Shown: piece by piece, positions 34,857-44,695 of the stretch | How positions within the stretch are numbered: position 1 is the stretch's first letter | Layout of the letters: every line of letters begins with the position of its first letter | Assembly (NCBI RefSeq): GCF_001730525.1 | Contig: NZ_MDFN01000008.1 | Span: forward strand, 1 to 64,000 | Reading direction: 5' to 3' | DNA from: Arcticibacter eurypsychrophilus | GTDB taxonomy: Bacteria; Bacteroidota; Bacteroidia; Sphingobacteriales; Sphingobacteriaceae | DNA: 64,000 nt | Translations under genes and position numbers: made by a program | Notes under the pieces: generated by a model | What the model was told of the DNA's origin: nothing | Databases searched by the model: none | What the model saw: only the letters and a program-made list of their open reading frames with translations

Positions 34857-37406
34857 TTAACCTATTACCCTACCCATAAATGGATCACTGAAACTACTTA
34901 TGCCAGTTTCCACTCTTCCCGCAAACCTTTGTTCATATTGGTCATGACCTTTTACTTTTATACTAAAGTCATACCAGCTGTAGCTCTTACTTAAATCCAA
35001 AACAACAACACCAGATTCCCCAGACACCTTAATTGTTTTGGTGGCGCCGCCGTATGCCAAATCAGTTACCATAATCTCCTTTAACTGCTCTGGCCGCTCA
35101 TTAATTAGGGTTAACTCCACATTTCCAGTTAACTTATTCTTGTATAACCTATTCCGTTGATACTCGAATAAGACCTTTACAGATGGATCTGAATGGTCAC
35201 CTTTAAATTCCCTATAAAACCCATTAGGACCATACACCCGAAGGTGATATATTTTATTTTCAAAGGTATTCAAGGCAATTAAATCACTAATTTCTCCCTG
35301 AGCTTGAACAGCATATGACCGAAGTCGCATGTTTTCCCATTTTAGCAACCCATTAACATCTTTAGAAGATGTCTTTCCCGGAAAATATAAATTAAATGGC
35401 GATCCTGCTGTTTGCTTTCCAAAAACCTCTGTTTTCGATTTAAGATTCAAAACAAATCCCTGCTGCTTTGCATCATAATAACCGTCAGCATAAACTTGAT
35501 AAGGAATAGAATTGGAAAGTTTTATTCCCTTTTCTTGAGCAGGAACTACTGTATTTGCTAATGGATTCGTTTTTACATGTTCAATATCTTGCTCCCTCAA
35601 AACCGTATAACCTGAGGGCAATGCCTTAAATTGCGCTTTATGGATACTTTGAATAAAAACATCCTTCTCTACTGGTGCAGGATTTTTAACAGCCTTATCC
35701 GGTGAAGGCCTGAATACAGAAGTTAAGTCTCCGCAAACTACACGTCGCCAATCGCTTATCTCCGGTTGATTCAACTTCTTTCCTGTCTTTTTAGATAACC
35801 AATGTTCTAAAAATTGCAGATTAGAAGTATGGTCAAATACCTGGGAATTTACCCATCCCCCTTTCGTCCAGGGTGAAACGACTAACATGGGCACCCTAAA
35901 TCCAAGTCCTATAGGACTTTCACGCTGGTCTTCAAATCCCCGCTGCTTTTCTTGTTCCAGACTGACATGCTCTACCCGAGTATCAATTCCGTTTGAAACT
36001 TTACCCGTATCTGGTCTTGCGCTATGTGGAGGTAGAAAAGGAGGTACATGATCAAAGTAGCCATCATTCTCATCATAAGTAATAATGAAAATAGTTTTCT
36101 TCCACGTCTCCGGATTCTTAGTCAGTATATCCATCACCTCTGAAATATACCAGGCACCATACCATGGAGATCCTGGATGATCTGAAAAATGGGACGACGG
36201 TACTAACCAGGAAACTGCCGGCAGCTGTCCAGCATCAACATCTTGTCTAAACTGATGCAAAACATCTCCTTTAGGTACTTTCATTTTTCGGGTTACATCA
36301 TCATCCATGTAATCCATCTCTACCAGCTGATGATAATCAGGATCCTCACTATTGGTTACAAACGCTTTGCGATGAATACTTTTGTCCCTTTCCGACAGTT
36401 GTTCAAAACGCTGTTTATTCCATTTCTCCATATCATCCTGAGTCGATTTTAATAGCTGTTCTTTCTCTTGGAGTATCTTTAGCAAATTACCATCGCCAGG
36501 AGCTACTTTTAATTGATCCCTTAATTCTATAACCTCCTTTTGAATCGCAAGAGATCTATTCGTCAGAAAATCAAGATGTTTTACATGCAAGCGAACATTA
36601 AACTGAGAGAAAAATTCCAGGTCATTATCAGTGAAATTAGCTAACCAGTCTTCTTCCTCTCCCTGAAAACCAACAGGAATACTTAACTCATTTTGGTAGG
36701 CCTTCCATGAAATCCCTAAGTCTTCCAACCGCTCAGGAAAGGTAGTCCAATGAATATCTTTATGATCAATTTCATCATTCCATATATGCGCTTTGGAATT
36801 TTCATCCTGTTCTGCCCGCAATGTGCCTGTCCAGAAAAATAAGCGATTAGGACTCGTACCGGTCAAAGCGGAACAAAAATGCTGATCGCAAACTGTAAAC
36901 GCATCTGCTAACGCATAATAAAAAGGAATATCGGTTCGGTTGTAATACCCCATGGTTAAAGGCATATTAGCAAACTCTTTATTACCTGATTTTTTACTTT
37001 CCAGCCATTTATCCATCTTCCCACCATTTAAAGCATCCACTTGATTTTCCCACGAATGGGGAAGTGAGCTCATCCAGGTCGATTTAGTGTCTTTAAGATT
37101 TAATCGGAACGGAGCATAAGTCTCTCTCGAAGCATTGGTTTGTAACCAAACCGGATTATTGTTAGCCAAATGAATTGCCCTGGGATCATTAAAACCGCGG
37201 ACACCGTTTAAAGTACCGAAACAATGATCAAAAGAACGATTCTCCTGCATCAAAAAAACCACATGTTCCGCGTCCATATACGTACTTCCCGCTGCGGCAT
37301 CAATAGCAAGAGCCTGCTGTATAGATGCTGGCATGATGCTAAATAATCCTGCTGCACCCGTCAGTAAACCCGCCTTTTTTATAAATACTCTTCTGCTCTC
37401 ATTCAT
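34857..37406 (-). CDS. Phosphocholine-specific phospholipase C
   Basis: The N-terminus has a twin-arginine-type signal (SRRVFIKKAGLLTGAAG), so export by Tat is likely. The large phosphoesterase domain carries QENRSFDHCFGT and FIITYDENDGYFDHVPP, the metal and nucleophile regions of the PlcH/PlcN and acid phosphatase A family. Two C-terminal beta domains of the DUF756 type follow (about 640-849). It should split phosphatidylcholine or sphingomyelin into diacylglycerol and phosphocholine outside the cytoplasm. It is the last gene of an operon with a SusC/SusD pair (20-bp gaps), an uncommon and informative context. Confidence 0.93.
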   Translation of the reverse strand: MNESRRVFIKKAGLLTGAAGLFSIMPASIQQALAIDAAAGSTYMDAEHVVFLMQENRSFDHCFGTLNGVRGFNDPRAIHLANNNPVWLQTNASRETYAPFRLNLKDTKSTWMSSLPHSWENQVDALNGGKMDKWLESKKSGNKEFANMPLTMGYYNRTDIPFYYALADAFTVCDQHFCSALTGTSPNRLFFWTGTLRAEQDENSKAHIWNDEIDHKDIHWTTFPERLEDLGISWKAYQNELSIPVGFQGEEEDWLANFTDNDLEFFSQFNVRLHVKHLDFLTNRSLAIQKEVIELRDQLKVAPGDGNLLKILQEKEQLLKSTQDDMEKWNKQRFEQLSERDKSIHRKAFVTNSEDPDYHQLVEMDYMDDDVTRKMKVPKGDVLHQFRQDVDAGQLPAVSWLVPSSHFSDHPGSPWYGAWYISEVMDILTKNPETWKKTIFIITYDENDGYFDHVPPFLPPHSARPDTGKVSNGIDTRVEHVSLEQEKQRGFEDQRESPIGLGFRVPMLVVSPWTKGGWVNSQVFDHTSNLQFLEHWLSKKTGKKLNQPEISDWRRVVCGDLTSVFRPSPDKAVKNPAPVEKDVFIQSIHKAQFKALPSGYTVLREQDIEHVKTNPLANTVVPAQEKGIKLSNSIPYQVYADGYYDAKQQGFVLNLKSKTEVFGKQTAGSPFNLYFPGKTSSKDVNGLLKWENMRLRSYAVQAQGEISDLIALNTFENKIYHLRVYGPNGFYREFKGDHSDPSVKVLFEYQRNRLYKNKLTGNVELTLINERPEQLKEIMVTDLAYGGATKTIKVSGESGVVVLDLSKSYSWYDFSIKVKGHDQYEQRFAGRVETGISSFSDPFMGRVIG

Positions 37407-37426
37407 GTATCTGAAAATAAATATTA

Positions 37427-38899
37427 TTATTTATCCCACCAAACTTTGGTATTAATATCGTCTGGACCTTGCCTTGTGATGGCTTCATTTAAATTTACAG
37501 GGTTTTGTGACTGCTCATTTAACGGATACTTGTAGCGCACAGGTATTCTGCCACCGTTCTGATTATCAGGACCTGCTGCAAGTACAGGAAATCCGGTGCG
37601 TCTCCATTCAAACCAATTTTCCAATCCAGTATAGAACAGGGAAATCCACTTTTGTGTAATAATTTGTTTCAAAGCGTTTGAACTATCATATATCACCCCA
37701 TTACGAGTTAAATAATCACTTGGCATAGTTGAATTCAAATAGGTGAAAGCACCTGAAACACCATGCTCATAATAGGTTTGAGCTGTAGTAGTCGTCGTGA
37801 TCAGATTCTTTAGCCTTGCCTCTGCAAGAAGGAACTGCAACTCCGGATAAGCCATAATATATCCTTTTGCTACAAGAAGCCCTGCCGAAGTAATCGAATT
37901 TTCATAATAAAAACTTCCAATTCTACTGATGTTATTTGAACCTCCGTTATATTTCAATGCCTCAGTATCACTTAATCCGTTTGGCATTCCCACATATACA
38001 GGAGCGCCTGCCGTTACAGACGCAGAGGTAGGTCTCGCGAAAATAGCTAGTCGCGGATCGCCAAATGCCTGCAAGACATCACTAAAAGTTTTACTTAAGC
38101 GGAATTCATCAAATCCACCAATTCTATTCGTGTAGTTCGGAAACTGATTTGGAGCCTCTGCGTAATAAGAGTAGTCCCCATCATCTGCGTTATTTTCAAA
38201 CAATGGGTTGACTGTCGGATTATCTAAAATCGCCTGTAGCTTTACTTTTACATCTACTTTCGCCGAAATCCGCATGAGATTCCTGACGCGCAGACTATTG
38301 GCTAACTTTCTCCATTTCAAGATATCGCCCTGGTAGATCAGATCTCCTCCAACTGAAGATGCAGAGGTAGAAAGAATGGTGTTAGCCGTTTCAAGATCTT
38401 TTAAGATACCCGTATAAATCTCTTCCTGTTTGTCATATTTAGGCTTCAGGATATTCTGATCGCCAGCAGTCGCTTCACTGTAAGGCGCATCTCCATAGGT
38501 ATCGGTGATAGTGGAAAACATCCACGATTTCAGGATTAAAGCAATTCCTTCGTAAGCAGGCTGAGAGGAAGATGCTGCCAGTTCCGATAATTTTTTAATA
38601 TCCCTTAAATTCGTATAAAAAGAATTCCAGATATTATCCCTATTTCCCCAAATATAGCGGTCGTCGTCTACAAACTGATATTTTGCTGTTTGTTGAACGA
38701 CTAGCGTACCCACGCCCCAGGCCTCACCCATCGTGGCATTTACAGAGGAGCGAATCACCGAAGGAAGCAACAGGTCCGGCGTAATGATCGTAATGGCGTT
38801 CTTATCATCATTTATATCAGCGAAATCCTTGGTACATCCGGCTAATAACACCAAGCCGTTTAGCAGGATATAAGAAAGCAATAGTTTAGAATATTTCAT
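37427..38899 (-). CDS. SusD-like outer-membrane lipoprotein (SusD/RagB type 2)
   Basis: The lipoprotein signal ends at LVLLAGCTKDF, and the following 470 residues fit the SusD-like_2 group, with KWISLFYTGLENWFEWRRTG near the C-terminus. It should bind ligand at the cell surface together with the SusC-like protein encoded 20 bp upstream. This SusD subgroup is often found outside classical polysaccharide loci. Confidence 0.9.
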   Translation of the reverse strand: MKYSKLLLSYILLNGLVLLAGCTKDFADINDDKNAITIITPDLLLPSVIRSSVNATMGEAWGVGTLVVQQTAKYQFVDDDRYIWGNRDNIWNSFYTNLRDIKKLSELAASSSQPAYEGIALILKSWMFSTITDTYGDAPYSEATAGDQNILKPKYDKQEEIYTGILKDLETANTILSTSASSVGGDLIYQGDILKWRKLANSLRVRNLMRISAKVDVKVKLQAILDNPTVNPLFENNADDGDYSYYAEAPNQFPNYTNRIGGFDEFRLSKTFSDVLQAFGDPRLAIFARPTSASVTAGAPVYVGMPNGLSDTEALKYNGGSNNISRIGSFYYENSITSAGLLVAKGYIMAYPELQFLLAEARLKNLITTTTTAQTYYEHGVSGAFTYLNSTMPSDYLTRNGVIYDSSNALKQIITQKWISLFYTGLENWFEWRRTGFPVLAAGPDNQNGGRIPVRYKYPLNEQSQNPVNLNEAITRQGPDDINTKVWWDK

Positions 38900-38919
38900 C
38901 TTTAGCTCGTTAAATCAGT

Positions 38920-41900
38920 TTAGAAATTAAAATTCAGATTGAGTCCCAATGAACGCGTAGTAGGAATTGAAGCTGATTCAACTCCCGGAACATACGTTCC
39001 TCCATCCAATGCGATTTGCTCAGGATCTATGTGCGGAACTTTAGAATGTACCCATAAATTTCTTCCTACCAGGGATAAGGCCATATTGCTGATCTTATAC
39101 CTCTGCAAGAACTTAGATGGAATTACATAGCCCACACTTAATTCGCGAAGTTTAATAAAAGAGGCGTCATAGATCACTGGCTCAGCAATAGATCGTCCAT
39201 TTGTAAAGGCGGAGTTCCATGCACGGGCAGAAAGCTTTACATCATTGGGTCGGTATGAACCATCTGCATTTTGGATCACCCCCGGACTAATCACACCGTT
39301 TCCTTCTAAAGTTAAATCATATCCATTCGCACGCCCTTGAAGTGTTTCAACCAACTGTCCGGCTTCCCTTCCCACAACCTGAGTGAGCGAATACACTTTA
39401 CCACCCTCACGTACATCAAACAAAAAGCTCAGATTAACTCCTTTGTATGAAAACGAATTCCTTATCCCTGCGAGCCAATCCGGATTATAATTACCCAGCC
39501 GCTGTGCCGTACCTGTAGATAAAGGACGCCCGGTATCATTATTGATGATCTGATTATAATAAGGACTTGTTTGATCTGTAACCCGTTGATAAACTTCGCC
39601 ATACATATCTCCCATCCGGTTACCCACACGGGCATCTATTGAAATGGCTTCCTTGCTCGCCATTTGATAGATGGAAATTTCGTCCGTTAACTTGAGCACC
39701 TTGCTTCTGTTGGCAGAAAAGTTTACAATGATATCCCAATTAAAGCTTTGTTTGATTGGTGTGGCATTTAAAGAAACTTCAATACCTGAATTACTGATCT
39801 TTCCCGCATTCAGAATCTGGGTACTGAAACCACTTGTAATGGAGATCGGAACATTATTCAGGATTTGATTTTTAGTAGTCACATGGTAATAAGTAACATC
39901 AAAGCCTAAACGATTATTCGCAAACTTCCACTCTAATCCTCCTTCTAATGAAGTACTGATTTCAGGTTTGATATTAAAATTCCGTAACACACCAGAGGTG
40001 CTGAAGACAGGATTACTTCCGATTGGATTCTGCTTGTTATATGCTTGAGTAAATGAATAAGGACTGGTATCATTACCAACCTGTGCAGCACTTAACCGTA
40101 CTTTTCCATAACTGACCCATGATGGCATTTTAAACATTTCGCTTATCAAACCACTCAATGATGCTGAAGGGTAAAAGTAAGAGTTATCGGTGATGCCCAG
40201 AGTGGCTGAGTTTACAGGTAACGTAAGCGCACTGGACCAATCATTTCGGGCCGTAACATCCAGATATAAAAAATCTTTAAACGAGAACTGTCCGAAAGCA
40301 TATAAACTGTTGACTCTTTTTTCCGGACTAAAAACCTCTGTAACCAATGGAATCGCTGAGTTATTTAAGCTGTAAATTCCGGGTGTCAGTAGCTGAGAGG
40401 TATAAGTAGCAATTTGATCTGTATTATTGATCCTTGCATTACCTCCCGCATTAAGAGATACCTTCAAATCTTTGCTGATTGAACGGTTTGCATTAATAAG
40501 GAAGTCAAAATTCGTCTCTATATTTTCGATCCGTTCTTCTCTATAAGCACCTTGAGGAAAACGTTGCGTGCTATAGGCCCTTCTTCGTTCCCGTAATTCG
40601 TTACCATAATCTGTGCCTCCCCGCAAGAGCACATTTAGCCAGTTGTTGATATCGTATTTTACGGCTATATTTCCAATAAGACGATGTGCCTTTTGTGAGT
40701 TCGTATTTTCATATAGATTGAAATACGGATTATCATGGTAGTTATAATTAAAATTGAACTGTTGCCTATTCTCCATACCCGGCATCCAGTAATCTTTCAA
40801 AGAATTGATGTTGACTTGTTGTCCAAGCCAGTTGTTCAGGAGATAAATAATATTTTCAGTCCCATAGCTGATGTTCGGCCTGTTATCACTGTCATTTAAA
40901 ATATAGTTCACACTGGCTTTTACATTCAATTTAGAGGTAACATTATAGCCGGAGTTGAATGCGAATGTATTCCGCTTTAAATCGGTATTAGGCACTATAC
41001 CTTTTTGATCTAAATTGGTAAAGGAAAATCTAAAATTACCTTTATCGTTTGAGGAAGTAACGGCAACATTATTATTAGTTGTAATCCCCGTTTCGTAAAA
41101 GTCATTCAAGTCAAAACTATTCAACCAGGGTGTAGGGGTTATGGTACCTCGTGCAGCAAGATTTGCAGCAGAGCCCAATGAACCGTCATTAATCAGGTAA
41201 ATATCTCCACCCCGATAACCATTTGAAGTGGGTGAGTCAAACTGATCGATGAGTTGACCATTGAAAGCAGGGCCCCAACTTTCATCCACACCATCCCTAA
41301 CGCCAGAGCCGAGACCATCTACAAAGGAAAATTCTCCATCATTGCCCTGTCCATATTTCTTTTGAAAGTCGGGTAATACCAATGGTCGCTCAAACGTTAC
41401 CCCTGAATTCACACTTATTCCAGCTCCTTTACTTCTCCTACCGCTTTTAGTAGTAATTAAAATTACCCCATTTGCAGCTCTTGAACCGTATAAAGCAGCA
41501 GCATTTGCACCCTTCAGCACATTTATGGATTCAACATCATCCGGATTAACTAGCGAAGCACCATTTCCATAATCTACTTCCTGATAACTGCTCCCTGAAG
41601 ATCCGTAATTATCATTGCTGATTGGAATGCCATCGATCACATACAAAGGCTGATTGTTATTGATGTTTAAAGATTTATCACCCCTAATGGTAACCCGTGC
41701 AGATCCCCCTACACCAGATGGACTATTCATTACTGTAACTCCTGCAATTTTTCCGGCTAATCCACTGGAAAAATTAGATTCGCGGGCTTTATCGAGTTCG
41801 CCACCTTTAATTTCCTGGGCTGCATATCCCAAAGATTTTCTCTCTCTGGAAACCCCAAGCGCAGTCACAACCACTTCATTAAGCTGATTGTCTTCTTCGC

Positions 41901-42258
41901 TTAATACGATCGTAATATTTGAACGTCCATTAATTGCTATCTCCTCGGTTTTAAAGCCAATATACGAAACCTGCAATATTGCATTCCCGTTGGCCACCTG
42001 CAAACTGAATTTACCATTGATATCAGTAGTGGTACCTACACTTCCGTTTTTTATCCGAATAGAAACCCCAGGAAGTGTTTTCCCTTGTTTGTCAGTAATC
42101 GTACCTGTGATGGCAACATCTTTGAGGTAAGGATTGCTCTCTAATAATGGCTTAGCGATAGCTTCCGAAACACTTACCTCTATCACAAAAAATAGAAATA
42201 AAGGAATGATTGCCCTCTTAAACATGAAACAATGCTTTTTTCTGGTAAAATCTCTCAT
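38920..42258 (-). CDS. SusC/RagA TonB-dependent transporter without STN domain
   Basis: A signal peptide is followed directly by the carboxypeptidase-like domain (GTITDKQGKTLPGVSIRIKN), the SusC signature plug (DVESINVLKGANAAALYGS) and a barrel that ends NLNFNF. No STN domain is present and no sigma/anti-sigma pair belongs to it, so regulation differs from the neighbouring locus. A start at Met 12 (42225) is equally possible. With the following SusD-like and phospholipase C genes it forms one operon, suggesting import of a product of phospholipid breakdown. Confidence 0.93.
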   Translation of the reverse strand: MRDFTRKKHCFMFKRAIIPLFLFFVIEVSVSEAIAKPLLESNPYLKDVAITGTITDKQGKTLPGVSIRIKNGSVGTTTDINGKFSLQVANGNAILQVSYIGFKTEEIAINGRSNITIVLSEEDNQLNEVVVTALGVSRERKSLGYAAQEIKGGELDKARESNFSSGLAGKIAGVTVMNSPSGVGGSARVTIRGDKSLNINNNQPLYVIDGIPISNDNYGSSGSSYQEVDYGNGASLVNPDDVESINVLKGANAAALYGSRAANGVILITTKSGRRSKGAGISVNSGVTFERPLVLPDFQKKYGQGNDGEFSFVDGLGSGVRDGVDESWGPAFNGQLIDQFDSPTSNGYRGGDIYLINDGSLGSAANLAARGTITPTPWLNSFDLNDFYETGITTNNNVAVTSSNDKGNFRFSFTNLDQKGIVPNTDLKRNTFAFNSGYNVTSKLNVKASVNYILNDSDNRPNISYGTENIIYLLNNWLGQQVNINSLKDYWMPGMENRQQFNFNYNYHDNPYFNLYENTNSQKAHRLIGNIAVKYDINNWLNVLLRGGTDYGNELRERRRAYSTQRFPQGAYREERIENIETNFDFLINANRSISKDLKVSLNAGGNARINNTDQIATYTSQLLTPGIYSLNNSAIPLVTEVFSPEKRVNSLYAFGQFSFKDFLYLDVTARNDWSSALTLPVNSATLGITDNSYFYPSASLSGLISEMFKMPSWVSYGKVRLSAAQVGNDTSPYSFTQAYNKQNPIGSNPVFSTSGVLRNFNIKPEISTSLEGGLEWKFANNRLGFDVTYYHVTTKNQILNNVPISITSGFSTQILNAGKISNSGIEVSLNATPIKQSFNWDIIVNFSANRSKVLKLTDEISIYQMASKEAISIDARVGNRMGDMYGEVYQRVTDQTSPYYNQIINNDTGRPLSTGTAQRLGNYNPDWLAGIRNSFSYKGVNLSFLFDVREGGKVYSLTQVVGREAGQLVETLQGRANGYDLTLEGNGVISPGVIQNADGSYRPNDVKLSARAWNSAFTNGRSIAEPVIYDASFIKLRELSVGYVIPSKFLQRYKISNMALSLVGRNLWVHSKVPHIDPEQIALDGGTYVPGVESASIPTTRSLGLNLNFNF

Positions 42259-42618
42259 AAAATTATTCTTAGGTAGTGTAACTCTTAATCTGATATTGAA
42301 ACGTAGTAGATGATCTTTATAAAATCACGCAAGAATAATTAATCCTTGTTAGCACAATTAAAAGTTACTGTTAAGTTTAAATGAAAGATTTATTATCTCA
42401 GTACAAAGATAAGTTCGAGGAGGAAAGAGAAGCTAATTCGAATTGATAAAGACATTTCATACAGCGTATGAGGTCCATTCAACCATCAATTTCACGCTGC
42501 TGCAAGGGAATTTGAACTGAGCAACAATACCCAATACCAAAAGGGAATAATGCTCCATTTAATAAGTGTGCCTTAAAGAGATACGACAAAAATTGAGAAA
42601 AATTTCGAGGGACTTCAG
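42259..42618. other. Upstream region of the phospholipase-linked susC operon
   Basis: No gene is visible. A consensus -7 box for leftward transcription (TATCTTTG, 42411-42404) lies about 145 bp from the susC-like start, implying a long leader. I see no clear operator or riboswitch. Confidence 0.45.
42404..42411 (-). promoter_or_regulatory. Promoter -7 box of the susC/susD/phospholipase operon
   Basis: CAAAGATA on the plus strand reads TATCTTTG leftward, a TAnnTTTG match. Confidence 0.5.
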
Positions 42619-43644
42619 CTAAAGGCCTAAATACCTTACAGCAATGTTACGATTTATTCGTTTGGCTAACCAGGAAATTAAGATACACAATAAAAGTATT
42701 GAAACAATCATTATAGCCTGAAAGGCAAAAATGCCTAGCGATGGAAGGTAGATTTTAAGGAGTCCTGTTAGCCTCGTTAGGAAAAAGATATGAGTAAAAT
42801 ATATTCCAAATGAAACAATTCCTATGTAGTTTAAAGCCGTATTTTTAAAACCGGCATTTTGAGTATTAAACAGAAAGCTAATCACGGCAAAAGAGTATAT
42901 AAATGAAGTGATTCTTACTGTGCTAGCCGCTGCGCTAAGGTCCCTATATGTTTTATATTCCATTATACTATCCGAAGTTAAAAGCGCAAGTGATATGAAC
43001 ACAAAAATCATTGCTGATAATCTTCCTTTCCATATAACTTTTCCTTTACCAAAATAAACACCCAGAACAAAAAAGAAAAGGTAAGGGAAAAAAGTTCCAC
43101 TGTATAAGATGATTGGCAACTTTATTCCTAAGGAGTACCTTATATAATAAATAATTAAGCAAAACAGAACACTTAGCACTGCTGTTCCAAATAATCCTTT
43201 CTTATTAGCCAATTTTTGCACAAAAGGAGCAAGTATATAAAACTGAACAATTAATGCTATGAAATAAAAAGGAACCGCTGTCTGAAATGTGACCAACTTA
43301 TATAGGATAGACATAACAGGAATACCCCTTAGGAAAAGAAAAAGGCTATAAAAAAGCGCCCAAAATAAGTATGGAATGAGAACTCGTGGCAACTGTTTCT
43401 TTAAATAATCCACATAACTCGATTTGGAGCTAAATGATTTATTTGCTATGAAAAAGCCGGAAATTGTAACGAAAAGCGGAACAGCGAAACATATCAAATT
43501 TCGCCAGAAAACTATTATGGACGAAACCTCTACACCTTTAGTAATCGAAAAGGATATTGTATGAATAGCGATAACGGAAACTATTGCAAGTCCTTTTAAA
43601 ATATCATAGTATTCTACTCTGCTCCTATTGATCTTTTCATTCAT
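42619..43644 (-). CDS. Acyltransferase 3 family membrane protein
   Basis: About ten membrane helices over 341 residues with the family opening VEYYDILKGLAIVSVIAIH; the conserved His lies at the end of helix 1. The family O-acetylates or O-acylates surface sugars, exopolysaccharides or macrolides at the inner membrane. There are no glycan-synthesis genes nearby, so the substrate is unknown. It appears monocistronic. Confidence 0.88.
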   Translation of the reverse strand: MNEKINRSRVEYYDILKGLAIVSVIAIHTISFSITKGVEVSSIIVFWRNLICFAVPLFVTISGFFIANKSFSSKSSYVDYLKKQLPRVLIPYLFWALFYSLFLFLRGIPVMSILYKLVTFQTAVPFYFIALIVQFYILAPFVQKLANKKGLFGTAVLSVLFCLIIYYIRYSLGIKLPIILYSGTFFPYLFFFVLGVYFGKGKVIWKGRLSAMIFVFISLALLTSDSIMEYKTYRDLSAAASTVRITSFIYSFAVISFLFNTQNAGFKNTALNYIGIVSFGIYFTHIFFLTRLTGLLKIYLPSLGIFAFQAIMIVSILLLCILISWLAKRINRNIAVRYLGL

Positions 43645-43845
43645 TTTTGAAAGTCTAAAACTTGAAAGTAATTATTTGAATAAGCAAAGCGCTCGCTTAT
43701 TTAAGGTCAGGCCTAAGATAAAAAATAATACGATTGGCTATAATCTATTTTAGCATTAGTTAATTTAATTTTTAAACCCTTTTGAAAAACCTAAAAAAAA
43801 AAATCAAATTCCAATTTCGGGATACTTTAACTATACCTATAACAG

Positions 43846-44127
43846 ATGAGGGTTATTTCTAAGGGTACACTTAAAACATTTTGGGAAAGCCATAAAGATT
43901 GCAAGCAACAGCTTTCAACATAGTACAGAGAGGCAGATAAAGCAGAATTAAAAAATACCATGGATGTAAAAAGGGAGTATCCAAGTGCAAGTTTTTAAGA
44001 ACATAACCATTTGGTATTCAATAATAAAGAAAATCACTAAAGATTAATCGCCAAGATAAATTATACGTATAAAATAATTCCGATAAGATTTATGGGCACT
44101 CACGCTGAATATGATAAAATTAATGCA
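43846..44127 (+). pseudogene. HigB-family toxin pseudogene with three in-frame stops
   Basis: Translation from ATG 43846 gives the HigB pattern: MRVISKGTLKTFWESHKD, then YREADKAELKN, VKREYPSASF, LVFN, RLIAKINYTYK and IRFMGTHAEYDKINA. Three nonsense codons interrupt one otherwise unbroken frame: TAG 43921 (a Trp position in the family), TAA 43996 (a Leu position) and TAA 44038 (a Tyr position). HigB toxins are ribosome-dependent mRNA nucleases. The end of the toxin runs without a stop into antitoxin-like sequence, so a small deletion has joined the two. It is almost certainly inactive. Confidence 0.85.
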
Positions 44128-44300
44128 AATAAAATTGAGCAAGATTATCACGATGCTCTTCATTGACTGGAAGAGATATTTGATTCATCGATGGCACGAT
44201 CGAAGGGGATGAATTAAAGATTTTAGGTATACTGATAGCTAGAAAGCTTCATGAGGGGTTGAGTAGCTCTACAGATATACTCATTCAGCCGTATAATTAA
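44128..44300 (+). pseudogene. HigA-like antitoxin remnant
   Basis: The same frame continues as IEQDYHDALH, a stop at 44164, then LEEIFDSS; after a frameshift it reads GTIEGDELKILGILIA. These are the N-terminal features of HigA antitoxins (usually LEEIFDxxxGTxEGDELExL). The start and the whole helix-turn-helix domain are missing. It follows the HigB remnant and precedes the tRNA-Val gene. Confidence 0.75.
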
Positions 44301-44327
44301 ATTATAGAAAAATTAAGCTCCTAACGC

Positions 44328-44360
44328 AAAAAGCCTCTCATTAACTGAAAGGCTTTTTTT
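44328..44360 (-). terminator. Terminator downstream of tRNA-Val
   Basis: AAAAAGCCT (44328-44336) pairs with AGGCTTTTT (44350-44358). It starts 2 bp beyond the tRNA 3' end in the leftward direction and is symmetrical enough to act both ways. Confidence 0.8.
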
Positions 44361-44361
44361 G

Positions 44362-44436
44362 TGGAGGCTACTGGGTTCGAACCAGTGACCCTCTGCTTGT
44401 AAGGCAGATGCTCTGAACCAGCTGAGCTAAGCCTCC
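44362..44436 (-). tRNA. tRNA-Val (anticodon UAC)
   Basis: The reverse strand folds into a full cloverleaf of 75 nt. Acceptor stem GGAGGCT pairs with AGCCTCC, the D arm contains AGCTCAG, the anticodon arm is TCTGC-CTTACAA-GCAGA with anticodon TAC, and the T arm holds GGTTCGAACC. The 3' CCA is not encoded. A consensus promoter and a terminator flank it, so it is a single-gene unit. tRNA genes are common integration targets, and gene remnants lie on both sides. Confidence 0.96.
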
Positions 44437-44472
44437 ATTGTCTTTAAACAATCTTGTCTCGGATTGGGATTG

Positions 44473-44480
44473 CAAAGATA
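44473..44480 (-). promoter_or_regulatory. Promoter of tRNA-Val
   Basis: Leftward TATCTTTG is a TAnnTTTG box about 37 bp before the mature tRNA 5' end. Confidence 0.7.
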
Positions 44481-44542
44481 GCAACCTTTAGCAAATTAAC
44501 AACTTATTCTTTCGATTAAATTTAAGGCGAAGTTTATTGTAG

Positions 44543-44686
44543 ATTGCACCTATATTAGGGTACAAGGGAATACGCTATAATCAGGAAGAAATTGTTTATC
44601 GCTTACTGGATTTAAAGCCACGTACATTTACAGTCGTACACGAAAATAACAAAAAACATTTCTCTGCCTGCATTGGCATGAAATAA
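44543..44686 (+). pseudogene. Possible short gene remnant, unidentified
   Basis: A 47-codon open stretch without a start codon ends at TAA 44684. Its translation (IRYNQEEIVYRLLDLKPR, then TFTVVHENNKKHFSACIG) has protein-like composition, but I do not recognise a family. It may be the 3' end of a lost gene next to the tRNA. Confidence 0.3.
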
Positions 44687-44695
44687 GGAGATTAA

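Noticed and set aside
43846..44127. Possible stop-codon recoding in the HigB-like frame
   Set aside because: Two different stop codons at three unrelated residues, plus a deletion joining toxin to antitoxin and a later frameshift, are better explained by decay. No suppressor or recoding signal is seen.
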